Of a stretch of 64,000 nt of DNA, positions 1-12,420 are shown one piece after another. Under the pieces are notes generated by a model that saw nothing but the letters and a program-made list of their open reading frames with translations, did not search any database and was not told the origin of the DNA. The DNA is taken from positions 26,986,079 through 27,050,078 of the forward strand of contig JASDDO010000026.1 of the NCBI GenBank assembly GCA_030015575.1. Reading direction: 5' to 3'. The DNA comes from Agapanthus africanus (lineage: Eukaryota; Streptophyta; Magnoliopsida; Asparagales; Amaryllidaceae). A program made the position numbers and the translations under genes. How positions within the stretch are numbered: position 1 is the first letter of the stretch; each line of letters opens with the position of its first letter.

Positions 1-401
1 AGTTATAGTTTTCCTTCTGACGAGGGGCAGTATTTTGGACAGGTGGTCCAAGGCAATACTGAGGGTGGCCTGGCGCAGGATACTGATTAAGTTCAGTTGA
101 CGATACAGTCTAAGAAGTTTGGATTTGGAGTTCATTTATGAGCTAGGTCCCATCAGACATCCAGACATTCTAAGACAGGTATTGCTCATTTCGGGAGATG
201 GCTTTCTCTGCGAACTTGAGATATAGAGAGACATAGAAAGAAACATCACAGCGGATCCACTCACTGAGGCTATTCCTCGAACGCAATAGTTTCGCAAACG
301 AGCTTTGTGAGACTGACTAGTAGAGGGGTTGGGTGTTCGGTATCACACGGGATGTGAGTATGCGGCATCGCAATAATTAGCCTTGAGTGCAAGTGGGAGA
401 T
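1..401 (+). pseudogene. copia RNase H tail plus polypurine tract (fossil)
   Basis: A short reading segment near 250-280 gives NITADPLTEAIPR, the usual C-terminal signature of plant Ty1/copia RNase H, which lies just before the 3' LTR. It is followed after about 110 bases by the purine run at 391-401 abutting the LTR. The reading frame is decayed. RNase H would remove the RNA strand during reverse transcription in the virus-like particle; here it is a fossil. Confidence 0.7.
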
Positions 402-2633
402 TGTTGGAGATAGTGCCCTCAGAGTCAATTATTGGATCACAGGTACGTGATTGCAATGATTGAGGGAGGACCTATCCCGGTAGGACAGTCTTACTCGAGA
501 TGATAGTATGCTATCTGGTTTATCTTTATCATCGTGTACTGCTTTAGGTGACCTGGCATGTCGCTATTACACGTTGATAGAGCCCCTAGGATTCTTGCTT
601 GACTGCCGGCAGTATGATGGCGATCATATACGTGGGAGCTGGTAGTCTATAAGCACATCCTTAAAAGGTCCCTAGTCGTAGGAGTTTCGAGACAGGGCAT
701 CGATACTCCATTAGTAGACTAGTGTATACAGTCGAGACCCCGACGAGGGGCGGTGGCCGGTCTCACAAGCCACTGGTGTCAGTTGGTTCACCTAAGATGT
801 ATACAGGTGCTCATTGGGTTATGAGTACACCGGACAGGACTCGCCGGGAACCTGCTAGTTGGGATTATACCAGACGTCAGATAGCAGTTCCCTGGTGACA
901 TGTGTACAGGTTAGTTCATCGACCTGAGATCGTCATTTGTCTCGTGTGAGTTCCCACTGAGCTTTGATTACTACCCTACCACGGCTCAAAGGAGTCGTGC
1001 AAACAGGTTTTAGTTGGGTACAGTCCCGAGCCACATGGAGGCAGTGAGCGGATCTTCAGGGGTTCGTCTCTCCCGGTATTGGGGGTGAGGTCGCGCTGTG
1101 TCTAGGAGAGCCATTACGCAAAGCCCTCGGCCGAGGCAGGAGATTTACTGGTAGGTATTCCAGTAGTATCTCAGGGCGTTCTGGGCTACACTCCGACACG
1201 ACTTGTACCGCTTTTGGGGGTCTGACTTTTACCAACCCCCTAGGCCCGACATGCGATGCTCATAGACGAACGGACCGGACTGTACGGATATTGTCACTGA
1301 CAGGCTCAGTAGGGTGTCAGGATGAGTTCGCTCATCGACGTCCCTTTTGGTCAATAGCTGGTGGCCCGTCACGTATTGGCTAATACCTCTAACGTGCCAG
1401 TGGTTAAATCCACAGCCATAGTATTGACGAGTCTTTAGAGTCCACCACACTTTCAGTTACTCAAGCTTTCGGGCGAAACGCTGTAGAGGCCGTATGGAGA
1501 TATGGCAGGGTCCGATCAGATACGTGCGGTATTGCACGGATCAGGATCGGGCGGTTTGTACTAGTGGCCGTATGGTTATATGGCAGGGTTCGATCAAATA
1601 CGTGCGGTATTGTACGGATCAGGATCGGACGGATATTACTAGCCGGCTTTGGTTTAAGCCGGTCCTAGTTTAGTACAGTGTAGATTTTGTCTCTTTGCAT
1701 TTGTATCCGGACGGAATACAGATGCGGGTGTGTATGCACAGTATCGGGGTTTTCCTGTAATTTATTACGGGACCAGTTTTCTGGAGTTGCCAGTTTGCAT
1801 TCCGTTCCGGCCGGTTTTCCTTTGTTCTTTCCCGGACGGACTTTTCTGATGGAGGGGGTTATTTGCAGTTTTGCAAATAACACTTTGTGGAGGACTTATT
1901 TGCATAAGGTTTGATATGATAAGCATCTTTGCTTTTCATGCATTTATTATGATAAGAATGGATTTGAAATGGATTTGAGGTTTGATGTTGATTTAGTGAT
2001 CATTGTGTTTAGGATGTGGTCACCACTTGCTTTACACTACACTCACCTCCCTTCTTGCTTCATATTGTTTTTCCTCCACCATTTCAAAGAGAGAGAGTTT
2101 TATTCATGGTTGAGAAAAAGAAAGAGAGAAAGAAAAGAGAAGAAGAGAGTTTCATCTTCATCCTTGAGAGTATTTCATTTTCTTGATCTCATTTCATGTT
2201 AAGAAAAATGCAAGCACCATTTTTCTTGTCTTGTTTCCTCCATCATCCACAAATGGCAACAAACCCCAAAAGAGACTATGATTCTACACTACAATTCTAC
2301 AGCAAATCTTGGACGCGTCGGCTAGCCTACTTCGCGCCCGAGTTGCCTCGGTATTGAGGTGGGAGCCCGTAAAAGTACCCGGCTTCGTGGTGCCCTTTCC
2401 GACGAGGAGGAGATGGACGGAGATCCCGCGAGGAGATCGGAGTGGAGATGAAGACCGGAGGACTCGGATCAGTCGGTATACTTCTCACCCCATCTCTTGA
2501 TTGCTAGCTTTAGGTTAATGGTTACGATCCGGGTTTTCTTTGTCCGCGGTAGCGCCGGTTTCCGAGTAAGGAAAAATTTTGATTCCGCATTTTGGCCTCG
2601 AGTACGAGGCCGGGGCGCTGCCGTGGCGCAACA
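402..2633 (+). repeat. copia-1 3' LTR (2232 bp)
   Basis: The LTR begins TGTTGG directly after the polypurine tract and ends CAACA at 2633, where element C coding resumes. Its extent is supported independently by the solo copy at 15721-31991. Once element A is removed, that copy measures about 2275 bp and shares blocks in the same order, such as the stretch around 640-760 and the end around 2470-2600. The two copies are clearly diverged. The short ORFs inside it are not genes. Confidence 0.85.
1488..1643 (+). repeat. 78-bp tandem duplication inside the copia-1 LTR
   Basis: Two copies of a 78-bp unit lie end to end (1488-1565 and 1566-1643). Both begin ggccgtatgg and carry the block tgcggtattg. 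They differ at only a few positions, so the duplication is younger than the family. No function is visible. Confidence 0.8.
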
Positions 2634-3060
2634 GTTTTGAGGTTCATTGTGATGCGTCAGGGAAAGGTTTAGGATGTGTGCTATATCAGCGTGGCAAGGT
2701 TGTAGCTTTCGCATCAAGGCAACTAAAGACGCACAAAAGAAATTATCCCACATGATCTAGAGTTAGCGGCTGTTATTTTCGCTCTTAAGATCAGGCGCCA
2801 CTATTTGCTGGTAGAAAAAGTTGATATCTACATCGACCATAAAAATCTGAAGTATGTTTTAACTCAGAAGGAGCTTAATATGTGACAAAGAAAATGGCTA
2901 GAACTCATGGCAGATATCGGCATCAACCTTCATTATCATCCAGGGAAGGTAAACGTGGTTCTAGATGCCTTGATTCGTCAGCCAATGGCTATGAATATCA
3001 CAACATAGTGGAAGTTGCAACAGGAGCTTCATGGATTACAAATTGAAGTGCTGGTGTCAT
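2634..3060 (+). pseudogene. Element C RNase H region (fossil)
   Basis: The reading starts [18 protein letters not shown] and continues through YLLVEKVDIYIDHKNLKYV and INLHYHPGKVNVVLDAL. These are the classic blocks of gypsy RNase H: the DAS block, the DHKNL block and the HPGKxNxxxDALSR block. It starts abruptly because copia-1 is inserted exactly upstream. The domain is decayed. Confidence 0.85.
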
Positions 3061-3074
3061 GAGTTACATCATCC

Positions 3075-4610
3075 ATGATGACTCTGCATATCCAGTCCAC
3101 ACTTGTTGATCAAATCAAAGTAGCTCAAGCAGGCGACGCCAAGTTTCAGAAGATCAGAGAACAAGTAGAGAGTGGATTTCGAAGTGACTTCATAATTTAT
3201 GAAGATGGATCCTTGCGGTATGGGAGTCATTTATGCATGCCAGCCGGCGCTTTTCGAGAAGAGTTGATGAAATAAACTCACAGCGCTCCGTATTCTGTAC
3301 ACCCCGGCGGCACGAAGATGTAAAAGGATCTAAAGCAACACTACTAGTGGTATGGAATGAAGCAAGAAGTTGCTCGAAGTTTAGCAAAGTGTTTAGTCTG
3401 TCGGCAAGTAAAGGCTGAACACCATAGGACAGCTGGTCTACTTCAACCGTTATCTATCCCAGAATGAAAATGGCAGCACATTACCATGGACTTCGTAACT
3501 ACACTCCCTCGCAGCACGAAAGGTAACGACGCATTTTAGGTTATTATGGATCAACTCACTAAGTCGGCTCACTTTATTCCATTCCGAGCTGGCTAGTCAA
3601 CTGAAGTTTTGGTAAGGAAGTACATGTAGGTAAATCAAATCTAAAGTAAGATTTAAACCTTCAGATTGTACCCCCATTTGTTTTGATACTCATCAATCAT
3701 GCAGGAGATCGTGAGATTACATGGAGTATCTGTTTGCATCGTCTTCGACTGGGACACCAGATTTTGATCCCAGTTTTGGCAAAGTCTTCAAGCAAGGTTG
3801 GGCAAGAATCTGAATTTCAGCACATCTTATCATCCTCGGAAAGACGGACGGTATGAACGGACAATTCAGATACTGGAGGACATGCTAAGGGCTTATATGT
3901 TTGACTTCGGAGGATCGTGGGAAGATCATCTGCACTTCTTGGAGTTTGCATACAACAACAGTTACCAAGCTGACATTGGAATGACACCGTTTGCAAAACT
4001 TTACGATCGAAAGTTTCGTTCTCCTATGAGTTGGTATGATGTAGGAGATCGAGAACTACTTATGCCAGAGATGATCGTAGAAACAGTGGATGTAGTTCGC
4101 ACGATCAGGGAAAAGATGCACATAGCCCAAGATAGACAGAAACATTAGGCAGATGCAAAGCGCCGATACTTGAAGTTTCAACCTGAAGATCACGTATTCC
4201 TCAAGATCTCTCCAAACAGAGGATTCATTCGCTTTGGACGATGAGGAAAGCTTAGCCCAAGATACATCGGTCTATTTGACATATTGGAAAGGGTAGGAGA
4301 TGTGGCATATCGTTTAGCACTGCCACCATCATTAGAAGGAGTGCATAATGTATTCCATATATCTCAGCTACACCGTTATGCGAGTGACCCCAGCCATATA
4401 CTCGACCACTCAGAGATAACTGTACAAACCAATCTGACTTGTGAACAGTAACCAGTCGAGATTTTGGATCAGAAGGAGAAGACGTTACGAAACAAGGTGG
4501 TGAAACTAATCCGAGTGATTTAGAGAAAGGATTCGCTAGGAGAATCAACTTGGGAACAAGAAGATGATATGCACACACGTTACCCTCAACTGTTTAATGA
4601 TTAGTCCTTA
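3075..4610 (+). pseudogene. Element C integrase and chromodomain-like tail (fossil)
   Basis: Integrase blocks are readable in order. There is a zinc-binding segment near 3280-3420 with CLVCRQVKAEH, a catalytic-core start (ITMDFVTTLPRS), and the core end near 3800-4000 (STSYHPRKDGRYERTIQ and WEDHLHFLEFAYNNSYQ). The C-terminal part follows near 4300-4590 (VFHISQLHRY, then WEQEDDMHTRYPQLF), which resembles the chromodomain-type tail of plant chromoviruses. In such elements this tail guides integration to heterochromatin. The coding is broken in several places. It is the last gene before the polypurine tract at 4636. Confidence 0.85.
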
Positions 4611-4635
4611 AGTAAATTCTGAGGCCGAAATTTTT

Positions 4636-4650
4636 ATAAGGAGGGTAGGA
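4636..4650 (+). other. Element C polypurine tract
   Basis: A purine-rich run (ataaggagggtagga) abuts the LTR start TGTAATG at 4651. This is the expected plus-strand priming site of reverse transcription and fixes the LTR start. Confidence 0.8.
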
Positions 4651-4762
4651 TGTAATGATCCTAAAATCCCTGTACGTTTGTATCAAGTTCGTTGTAAATA
4701 TGATGTTGTATTTCAGCTCTGAATATGAGTTATAAGTAATTATTGTTAAATAAAAGTAAGAA

Positions 4763-4832
4763 ACAAATTATAACTCGCTGATTAATATTCTCCACCGTTG
4801 TTTTTTAGCCTGTGTGTTCGAATCCCATCATC
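4763..4832 (+). promoter_or_regulatory. tRNA-promoter-like boxes in the C LTR
   Basis: The segment ends with tgttcgaatccca, close to the RNA polymerase III B box GGTTCGANTCC. It is preceded by a region aligned with the better kept A-box-like stretch of LTR G (63910-63928). It might be tRNA-derived sequence captured by this LTR family. The C copy is the more degraded one. Confidence 0.4.
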
Positions 4833-5029
4833 CCCAATTATTTCAATATTTTTTATTTTTAACGTTTTGTAAGCTCAAGAGTTTGGCATTTCACGGAAAA
4901 CGAAAAGCTGCAACAAAAACAAAGTGGATAAACGAGATATTTAAAACCAAATAAATATATGGCATAAACCCCAAGATTTTTTGCCCGCTCTAGGCCGCCC
5001 AAAAAACCTAAAAAGATGCTACTGGCAAC

Positions 5030-6405
5030 TGATTGTTTTGTGATTTATGCTTATGCGTTTTTATGATCAAAGAATTAACCGCAATCAAGAACGGTGTCGC
5101 TTGGTAGCTAGCCGGTTGAGTACGGGTCGGTCCACAGGGATTACTTGTATTTCTTAGTTGTTCTAACGAGTCAATTCCTATTTGTGGTAGGTTTTGATTT
5201 TCAATAAAAACTAAAGTTGAGTTTGGTTAGGATTAAAACCTTGGTAGGGTTAGGATTAGGTTGGTTTGGAAAGTCAATTATTCTCTCCGCTTTCTTTTCC
5301 CTAATTAAGAACTTTTAGGTGTTAAGGTAATAGTTAACAAAGGGGATTAGCACGATCGGGAAGAAACTAGGTTTCTTCCCTTTTGTCCTTGTCCGTCCTT
5401 TCTTAACTCTTACCCTAACCTCCATGGAAATCATACACAACCGGTCTTTAACTATGGTATCACCGCTATCTCTTGGGATAGGGTGCCGTAGTGAGCGGTG
5501 TGTGTATGTATGCATAGAGTCCTACTTTAAAATGTATAACGGGTAAGAAAGGGGTGAGAGATTTTCATCTCTCAAACCTTCACCAAACCTAACCCTAACA
5601 AGTGAGGAACTACTCACTCATTAGGGAATTGATAAACGGGTTCATTTTTTATGGTTTTAATTTAACAACTACAGCAGATAAAAAATTTATAACTACGGCA
5701 GAGAAATAAAATTGCTAGAGAAATAACTAGGGCAGAAAAGAAACTTACTTTTTTATTTGATGCACTCTTCGACAATTACCGGGAATAAAAATTCTAAACT
5801 AGATAAATAAAAAGAGGCATGCCCCAAAAAGAGCTGTAGGATTCCTATTTATAGAGAATAGAAACCCTAGGGTTTACATCTGATCCATATCTAGAATTAC
5901 AAAAATACCCCAAAAAAACCGGATCAACGCACCGACTCCACCGACACGCACCGTCATGTGCACAGCACGGCCGCGGATCCGCGGCCATAAGCATGGTTTG
6001 GCCGCAGTTCTGCGACCATATAGTGGAATCTCTTTCTCATTCTTCTAGTTTCTTCACTTGGTTTCTCAGAATGTCTTCTAGTTTCTTCCAGATTTCCACA
6101 GTGCAGAATGTTGTGGAGTTTTACCGTTCGCTTCGTGTTGAAGTCTTGAATCTTGCGCTGCCTTTGTACTTTGTGAAATTGTTCATTGAACTTCGTTTGT
6201 CCCTCAAACTGTAGGCGGCATGATAAAGATTCTTCTATTTGTTGGTCGTAGTCTCACTTTTGTAGCGTCTTTTCACCATTTTCACTGTATTGTTCCGAGA
6301 ACCTGTAACCTGCAACTATTTAGCAGACATGGATCAAAAGCACCTATTTATTTGTAAAATGATTAAGAATGGGGAATATAATAATGCAAAATTATGATAT
6401 GAACA
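5030..6405 (-). repeat. Element B 3' LTR
   Basis: On the minus strand it runs from TGTTCATATCAT (6405) to AATCA (5030). It pairs with 12421-13827 over its full length. It includes a TATA box at 5843-5855 and the shared R-U5 block (aaccgcaatcaagaacgg) also found in element D. The 66-codon and 73-codon ORFs inside are chance. Confidence 0.9.
5843..5855 (-). promoter_or_regulatory. Element B LTR TATA box (3' LTR copy)
   Basis: Minus strand ctctataaatagg, about 550 bases inside the LTR. The same box recurs in the 5' LTR at 13237-13249 and in the D LTR at 44023-44035. Confidence 0.6.
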
Positions 6406-6420
6406 AATACCCCCAAACTT
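6406..6420 (-). other. Element B polypurine tract
   Basis: The minus strand reads aagtttgggggtatt immediately before the 3' LTR. Element D has the same tract at 38542-38556. Confidence 0.85.
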
Positions 6421-8190
6421 ATCTTTTGCTCGTCCCGAGCAAAACTAGTTTTATTCTCGAAAAAGCCTAACCTCACTTTCGCAAGGAAACGCGATTGCAC
6501 TGAGCTTGTGCAACAAGCCGTTAAATCTCTAGGTGTCCCTAGTAGGAGGAATGCTGTCTCCTGAGGGTTTTCAGCGGATACTACCCACAAAATCCTATCA
6601 ATTTGGCCTATTGACTTTTATTCTTCAATTCGGTGTTCTAGCAAGAAATTCTATTATTTTCAACTCAGAAATTATCAACCCATATTTTTCACGCTTCCTT
6701 ATCATTTAACTTAAGATTGTATATGTTTTGTAAATTTATTTAGTTTTCAGTATCTTTTGAATTTTCCTTCTAAGGTTCCATCTCAACTAAGGAATTTTTC
6801 TTATCTCTACTAAAGATATAAGTCCTATTTTTCATTCCTATCTCTCATCCAAACCCCAATAATATACCCTTACGTGTGTGTATGTATCATCCCTACACTT
6901 GGAAATTCAATTCAATCAATTATACTCTTGTCCATCATCCAAAGTATTTTTAGTTGGTGAATTTTTAGATAAAATTGCTCACACATCCTTCATGCGACCG
7001 TTAATATTTCTTGAGGTACTAACGACTAATTACAAAATGTGTTTGCTCATTAAGGCGTAATTCCTCGTCTTGTAATACCTAAGGTTTTAGCAGTGACTCC
7101 CAAACCAGTTGGTCTAAGGCACTAGGGGATAAAGCATCCTCGCTATGTATTTTTATTTTACGCAACCTTAAGTAATTACAAAAACCAGTGTTCATTTTTT
7201 ATATATATCTCTTTATTCACACTTTTATTTTTATTTTCCTTCATACTAAGGATTTTAGACAAGAGCATTTCAAGGTATCCTCTACTATTCCAAGTTTCAA
7301 GATTCGTGTTTGTGCAAGTTGTAGGGTATATATTTTCAGAATTTAGACTTAAGCTTAGAGATTATTTTTTAGACTTATACTCCAATAAAAATTTCAATAC
7401 TCTTCTCTTATTTTAACTTAGCCCAAGAAGTGAACTCAAAATTTGCCTATTTCTAAGTAAACTAGAAGAACATATATTTTCTATCGTTAAATTTTAAGAA
7501 AGGTTAATTTTAGGGTTTTTAATTTACTAAGATTATGATCTAGTTTTTTCTAGCTAGTTAACCGTCTTATCGAACTTAAGTCAATTATGGCCAAAATTGA
7601 ATTTTTCAATTTTTTATAATTTTTAAAAATTTTATTTTTATTTTTATGGGTTTTAAAATAAGTATGCAAATGCAAAAATATACACATGAATGCGAAGGAA
7701 GAAACCTTACCGAATACACCCCGAAACTTAAACTTAACAGTGTCCTCACTGTCAGGCTACACTAAAAGGGTCAAAATTGTCGGCACTCCCCTGTTTATTA
7801 TTTTCTTTTTATTTTTATTAAAACTGGAAATTTACAAAAATACCCAAAAAAAATTATATTTACAAGTGGTAAACGTACTCCCAATCATACGGTTGGCTAA
7901 AAATCACTTTCTTTCTAGAGCCAACAAAATCTCCCTTAAATTTGAATTAAACAATGTTACAAGTCAATGCCAAGTTTTGCAAAGGCCAAAAGTCAATACC
8001 AACCATTCGAAGAATTTATCAGTGAAACACAGCGGTTGGTGGTTGTCTAGAATCACGAAAAAGTAGGGAAGAGATGAGTGGTGTAACAGAAATCGATTGC
8101 ATCTCAATTTGAAGAGACGACAAAATGATTGTGACGATGGATTACTCGTATTTTTGTGATTGTTAAGAAGAAGGGGCGGAGGTTCAATTT
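6421..8190 (-). other. Element B 3' non-coding region
   Basis: About 1.8 kb between the coding region and the polypurine tract contains no recognisable gene. It is AT-rich and collinear with 38557-39920 of element D. Shared phrases include the block around 6470-6590 and the block around 7650-7800, which includes 'cagtgtcctcactgtc'. Such conservation between two elements with different coding regions suggests the 3' region has a cis role or reflects common ancestry. Confidence 0.7.
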
Positions 8191-8194
8191 CTTT

Positions 8195-9250
8195 TTAGAG
8201 TTGATTCATCTCAACACCCGAGTTTGCTAAAAATGCGAGCTCATCAACGAAAATTTTCTCAAAGCTTTCATCGATACCCCGAAGAATAATGTCATCAGAA
8301 AGAATGGAGCGATCTCTAGACTCCATGAAAAATTCATAATCAGTGTTAAATGCTGACTCGAACAACTTAATGGAAGAGTTCGTATGTGTATAATACATAG
8401 TTGGGTCAAACAACGTATGAATAGAATCTAGATCGACATCCTGAAGCGGATCAAATTCGCTGCTGTCGACATCTATTAATTCGACAGAACATGCATGAGC
8501 AGAAGATTCGGAGGGCAGACTTCCTATCTTGTAAATGTTGAACTCACTTGACATCTTCCCGAAGGATAGAGTCATAGAGCCGTTACAACAGTTGATTACA
8601 GTATTGGAAGTGGCTAAAAATGGTCGACCGAGGATCACCGGAATTTGGTTCCGTGGGTTAGCCACAGGCTGTGTCCATAACAATGAAATTAACGTGGAAT
8701 ATGAAGTCCCCTACTTTAATCAACACATCCTCTAACTCACCCCTAGGATGGGTTACGACAGTTGATTACAGCATTGGAAGTGGCCAAAAATGGTCGACCG
8801 AGGATCACCGGAATTTGGTTCCGTGGGTTAGACACAGGCTGTGTGTCCATAACAATGAAATTAACGGGGAATATGAAGTCCCCTACTTTAATCAACACAT
8901 CATCTAACTCACCTCTAGGATGGGTGATGGATCGATCGGCCATTTGGAGAGTACAATGAGTGGGTTTCAACTCTCCAACGCCTAATTGCTCATAAACGGA
9001 ATAGGGAAGCAGGTTAACACTGGAACCAAGATCTAAAAGTGCACGATTGATGTTCGTATCCCCAATTGTTATTGAAATTTTAGGACAGCCAGGGTCTTTT
9101 CGTTTTTGGGGCAAAGGTTGGGGTTGGGTAATAGCATTGCTCACGGCACTAGCTACGAATACTTTCTTGGGTACCCGAGACTTCCTCTTCTCGGTGCATA
9201 AGTCCTTCAAGATTTTAGCGTAAGAAGGGACTTGTTGGATTGCATCCAAG
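8195..9250 (-). pseudogene. Element B retropepsin-type protease region (fossil)
   Basis: The minus-strand reading contains KISITIGDTNINRALLDLG, SSVNLLPYSVYEQLGVGELK and VNFIVMDT, and then IPVILGRPFLATSNAVI. This is the Athila-type retropepsin module: DLGSS active-site loop, flap region and ILGRPFL block. It lies downstream of gag and would process the Gag precursor. The region includes a locally duplicated stretch and is broken. An acidic extension (8195-8500 region) follows. Confidence 0.8.
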
Positions 9251-9448
9251 AGAGGTATGTTAATGCTAACCTATTTGAATAACTCCACAATCTTCTCCAT
9301 TTGTGGAGTTTGTTTATTGGATCTCAACCTGTTTGGAAATGGAATATTTTGAAAATTTGTTGAGTCCAATGTTTGTGGAGTAGATTGCAGAGTTGGAACG
9401 GATCCCATTGTTGGTGTTATCGTGGAGTGAGATGTGGGTCCGTTCGAA

Positions 9449-9925
9449 TTAGAAGCAGTAGAGCCTTGAAGAATGAAGAACAGGCTCTGACGAAGAAGAA
9501 GATGATGAAGAAGAAGAAGAAGCGGCGGCCGGGGTTTCGTTACTAATACCCATATTATTGTGCAACACTTTTCCAGATCTCAACGTAGTCACAGCATTTA
9601 CATTATGATTTTGTTGTTCATAAGCAACATGTGCATTGTGTTTGTGACCGGGATTTGGCAATGGTTGAGACAGAAGCTTTCCCTTTTCTCGCTCGCTTAA
9701 CGCGGCATTTAGTTTTGCAATTTGGGCCTCAATTGTTTTGATGCTCTGATCATGTGAAGCACTATGTTGCACCAAAGACTCAATGGAAGACTGGATGCTT
9801 GCTGAGGATTGTGTAGAATGTTTTAAAAACGCATCCAGACTTCCTTCTAGCGAGAAAACCTTATCGTTATTTGGCTGAACAAAATTGTTTTGAGGATAAG
9901 AGTTGTTGGGTACAAATTTATTCAT
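9449..9925 (-). pseudogene. Element B gag C-terminal, coiled-coil-like segment (fossil)
   Basis: The minus-strand frame begins MNKFVPNNSYPQNN. It contains a helical stretch (SLEGSLDAFLKHSTQSSA, then a block ending SIKTIEAQIAKLNAAL) and a serine run. This matches the linker between the zinc knuckle and protease in Athila-like Gag. A comparable stretch (SLEESLEAYILETNKMVRN) is in the element D coding region. Confidence 0.65.
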
Positions 9926-10045
9926 TTGGTTTGGGTAAGGTTGGGGTTGGAAAGGTTGCTGATATTGAGTTTGTTGAGGGGCTTTTTGTTGTGGAGGAGG
10001 CCTCTGAAAGTTGTTATTACCTTGGAATTGTTGTTGATTTTGGTT

Positions 10046-11245
10046 CTAAGCAAAATTTGGGTGGCTCCTCCAACCAGGATTGTAAGTTGAAGAGTATGGA
10101 TCATTTCTTTGTCTTTGCTGAAAGGAAGCATTGACTTGATCTTGTCCTTGAACAGGTGGATTGTAAGGACACTCTTCGGTTAGATGAGACGGATCCGAAC
10201 AATAAGCGCAAACAGTGCGTGGGGGTAAAGCTGGGGCAAGAGAAGGCGATGGGAATTTGCTCTCAATTGCTTCTTGTTTTTTCGTGAGTGCAGCCATTTC
10301 GGCCTTCATTGCAATCGACATATCAAGTTGATGTATGACTGCCGTATACTGACCTGATGAAGTAGATGAGGTGGACTTAGTGATTTCCCACTGAAGTGTC
10401 TGTTCAGCAAGATCGTCGAGAAATTTCCAAGCTTCCTCGCTTGATTTTGTAAGAAAGTGATCTTGACAAATGGTTTCCAACAACTGCTTAGTTGCTGGGT
10501 TTAGTCCTTCGTATAAAGTTTGGAAAAGTTGCCAATTCTCGATACCGTGGTGAGGGCACTGAACAAGGAGGTCCTTAAATCTTTCAAAACACTTCCAAAA
10601 AGGTTCGGAAGAAAGCTGGGAAAATTGAATAATTTCGTTGCGAATTCTCGCGGTCTTGTGGTGTGGGTAAAACATTTTTAGAAAAGCCTTAACAAACTCT
10701 TCCCAATTTTTTATGAAATGTGATGTTGTGCTATATAACCATTTTTCGGCTAGGTCACATAAGGTGAATGGAATGACATGTAGCCTTATAGCATCATCAG
10801 AAAGTTGTGTGGTCTTCATCATTGCTCAAACATTCTGGAATTTGTTAATGAAGATGTAGGCATCTTAGGATTCCAGCCCGTGAAATTTGGGCAACATATT
10901 GATGAAGTGGGGTTTAATTTCAAAGTTATTCCCATTAGCCGGTGGAAGTGAAAGACAAGTGGGAAGTGCGGTGCGGATAGGATAGAAAAGATCCTGGAGC
11001 GCGATTCGTTGGGGCGCTTCAACAGGAGGGTGTGGTGGGTTATTCGCACCCAGTGGGGGTGGAATCAGTCCCGCAGGTAAGGGGTTGTTAGGATTGAATC
11101 CCGACATCTCCTTTGAAGATGATAAATATGAAGATGAAAGTAAAGAACTGGATGGAATTTCGACTTCGGAGTCGAAAGCGTCATCAGTCGGCACTAACGA
11201 GACACGGATTAAACGGGCTCTAGTGTCCCTATTCCAACTGGACAT
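10046..11245 (-). pseudogene. Element B gag: capsid core and zinc knuckle (fossil)
   Basis: The upstream part (about 10865-11245) is a proline-rich N-terminus. The core carries retrotransposon gag features (FTLCDLAEKWLYS, WEEFVKAFLKMFYPHHKTA, FSQLSSEPFWKCFERFKDLL). A CCHC knuckle follows (CAYCSDPSHLTEEC, spacing C-X2-C-X4-H-X4-C) and then a Q/P-rich tail. Gag forms the particle and the knuckle binds RNA. Coding is broken in about one or two places. Confidence 0.85.
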
Positions 11246-12400
11246 ACATTAAAGAGGTGTAGTGTAGTCAAAAGGTAAAAATAGAAGGTGGGGGTAAGAA
11301 AACGTTAATGGAAGAAAATGGGTGCAAGTGGGGTGCAATGGATTTCTTAGCGACAAAATGGTAAGTTTTTGTAAAAATTTTGTTTTGTGTTTTTTTATGG
11401 AGTTTTAGCAAAAGATTTTTATAAGGAGCTTACACACACGTTCAAGCAATCACATTATGCACAATCAAGCCTAGAGCTAGGGTCTCCTAGATCAACTAGA
11501 CTGCTCCTAACTGTTCCAAAGGGCAAATTGTGAGATCCTCAAATCGCCTCTTCACCGCCAATTATGGCCAGGTAAGTACAAGTAAAGAAATGAAGGATCC
11601 GCTCACGAATCACTGTGGGATAGGCCTTTTAAAACTACATTTCCCACTTGTCTAGCCCAGGCACCACAAAATCTGGTTTAGATAAACGACCGATGCCTAC
11701 AACTATTCCTTTGTCCTAATGAGCACAACAGTCCTTATAGGCTGAGTCTAATCTTTTTTAATTAACTCGATGGTTGATGCGAATGCTTTTTATGATTTTC
11801 TGGGGTCCTAGGAAGGGTAATGAAATCCCCACCCAATCTGGATTGGTGTTATAGCCCCTTAAAGGTTCGTTTAAAAATGCAAAACAGTAAACACACAAAA
11901 CACTTGCCAATTTTTTTTTTATTGCGGCGCAAGGAATCCTGCACAAGATCAAGTTATTGGAGAAAGGGGAGAAGTTTGTTTTTTGCGCAAAGAACCCTGC
12001 AGGAAAATTTTTCAGACGACTACAAAGGGCAGAGGGGAGGAAAAGAAATATTACAGAGATGTTTTCAGTTGCTGACGTCAGCAACAGGCCGCAGATCCGC
12101 CGCCAACTGCCTCTTTGTGCCGAGGTTCCGCGGTGGAATCGTCAGTTCAGATCCAAAAAAAATTATGTTCTGTTCTGTTCTGATTTTCTTCTGTCTGTTC
12201 AGATCTTCTATTTCTGGATTTGTTCACCGAGCTTGCTCCAGATCTGAATCAGTCCGTCTTTCCGATCCTGCACAATTCACACGAAAACCCTTCAAAAAAT
12301 AACAAGATGATAATTTTTTATATCTTTTATATTTTTCAGTTTTTATGATTTTTCAATTTTTCAATTAACCTGAAATTACAAAAAGAAAATAACTACGCCA
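11246..12400 (-). other. Element B 5' leader
   Basis: About 1.15 kb lies between PBS and gag. It shares blocks with the D leader (42000-43240), for example the cluster near 11640-11850 with 'ctggggtcct' and 'aatccccacccaatctg'. No gene was recognised. The ORFs at 11758-12302 are overlapping shadows on both strands. Confidence 0.65.
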
Positions 12401-12418
12401 TCCCCGGCAACAGCGCCA
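12401..12418 (-). other. Element B primer-binding site (tRNA-Asp type)
   Basis: The minus strand reads tggcgctgttgccgggga, two bases from the 5' LTR. This matches the PBS typical of plant Athila/Tat elements, usually assigned to tRNA-Asp. Confidence 0.85.
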
Positions 12419-12420
12419 TT

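Larger units (their letters stand above)
1..2633 (+). mobile_element. copia-1: 3' end of a Ty1/copia retrotransposon
   Basis: The right end of a Ty1/copia element is visible: the tail of the RNase H region, a polypurine tract (aagtgggagat, 391-401) and a complete LTR starting TGTTGG at 402. The rest lies upstream of the window. It sits inside the RNase H region of gypsy element C, whose coding resumes at 2634. A solo LTR of the same family occurs on the minus strand at 15721-31991. The element is broken in several places. The lineage within copia is not resolved; the LTR is long for copia. Confidence 0.85.

Noticed and set aside
11758-12302. Opposing frames of 96-160 codons in the B leader
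   Set aside because: Three overlapping frames on both strands in a non-coding leader, with no recognisable domain.
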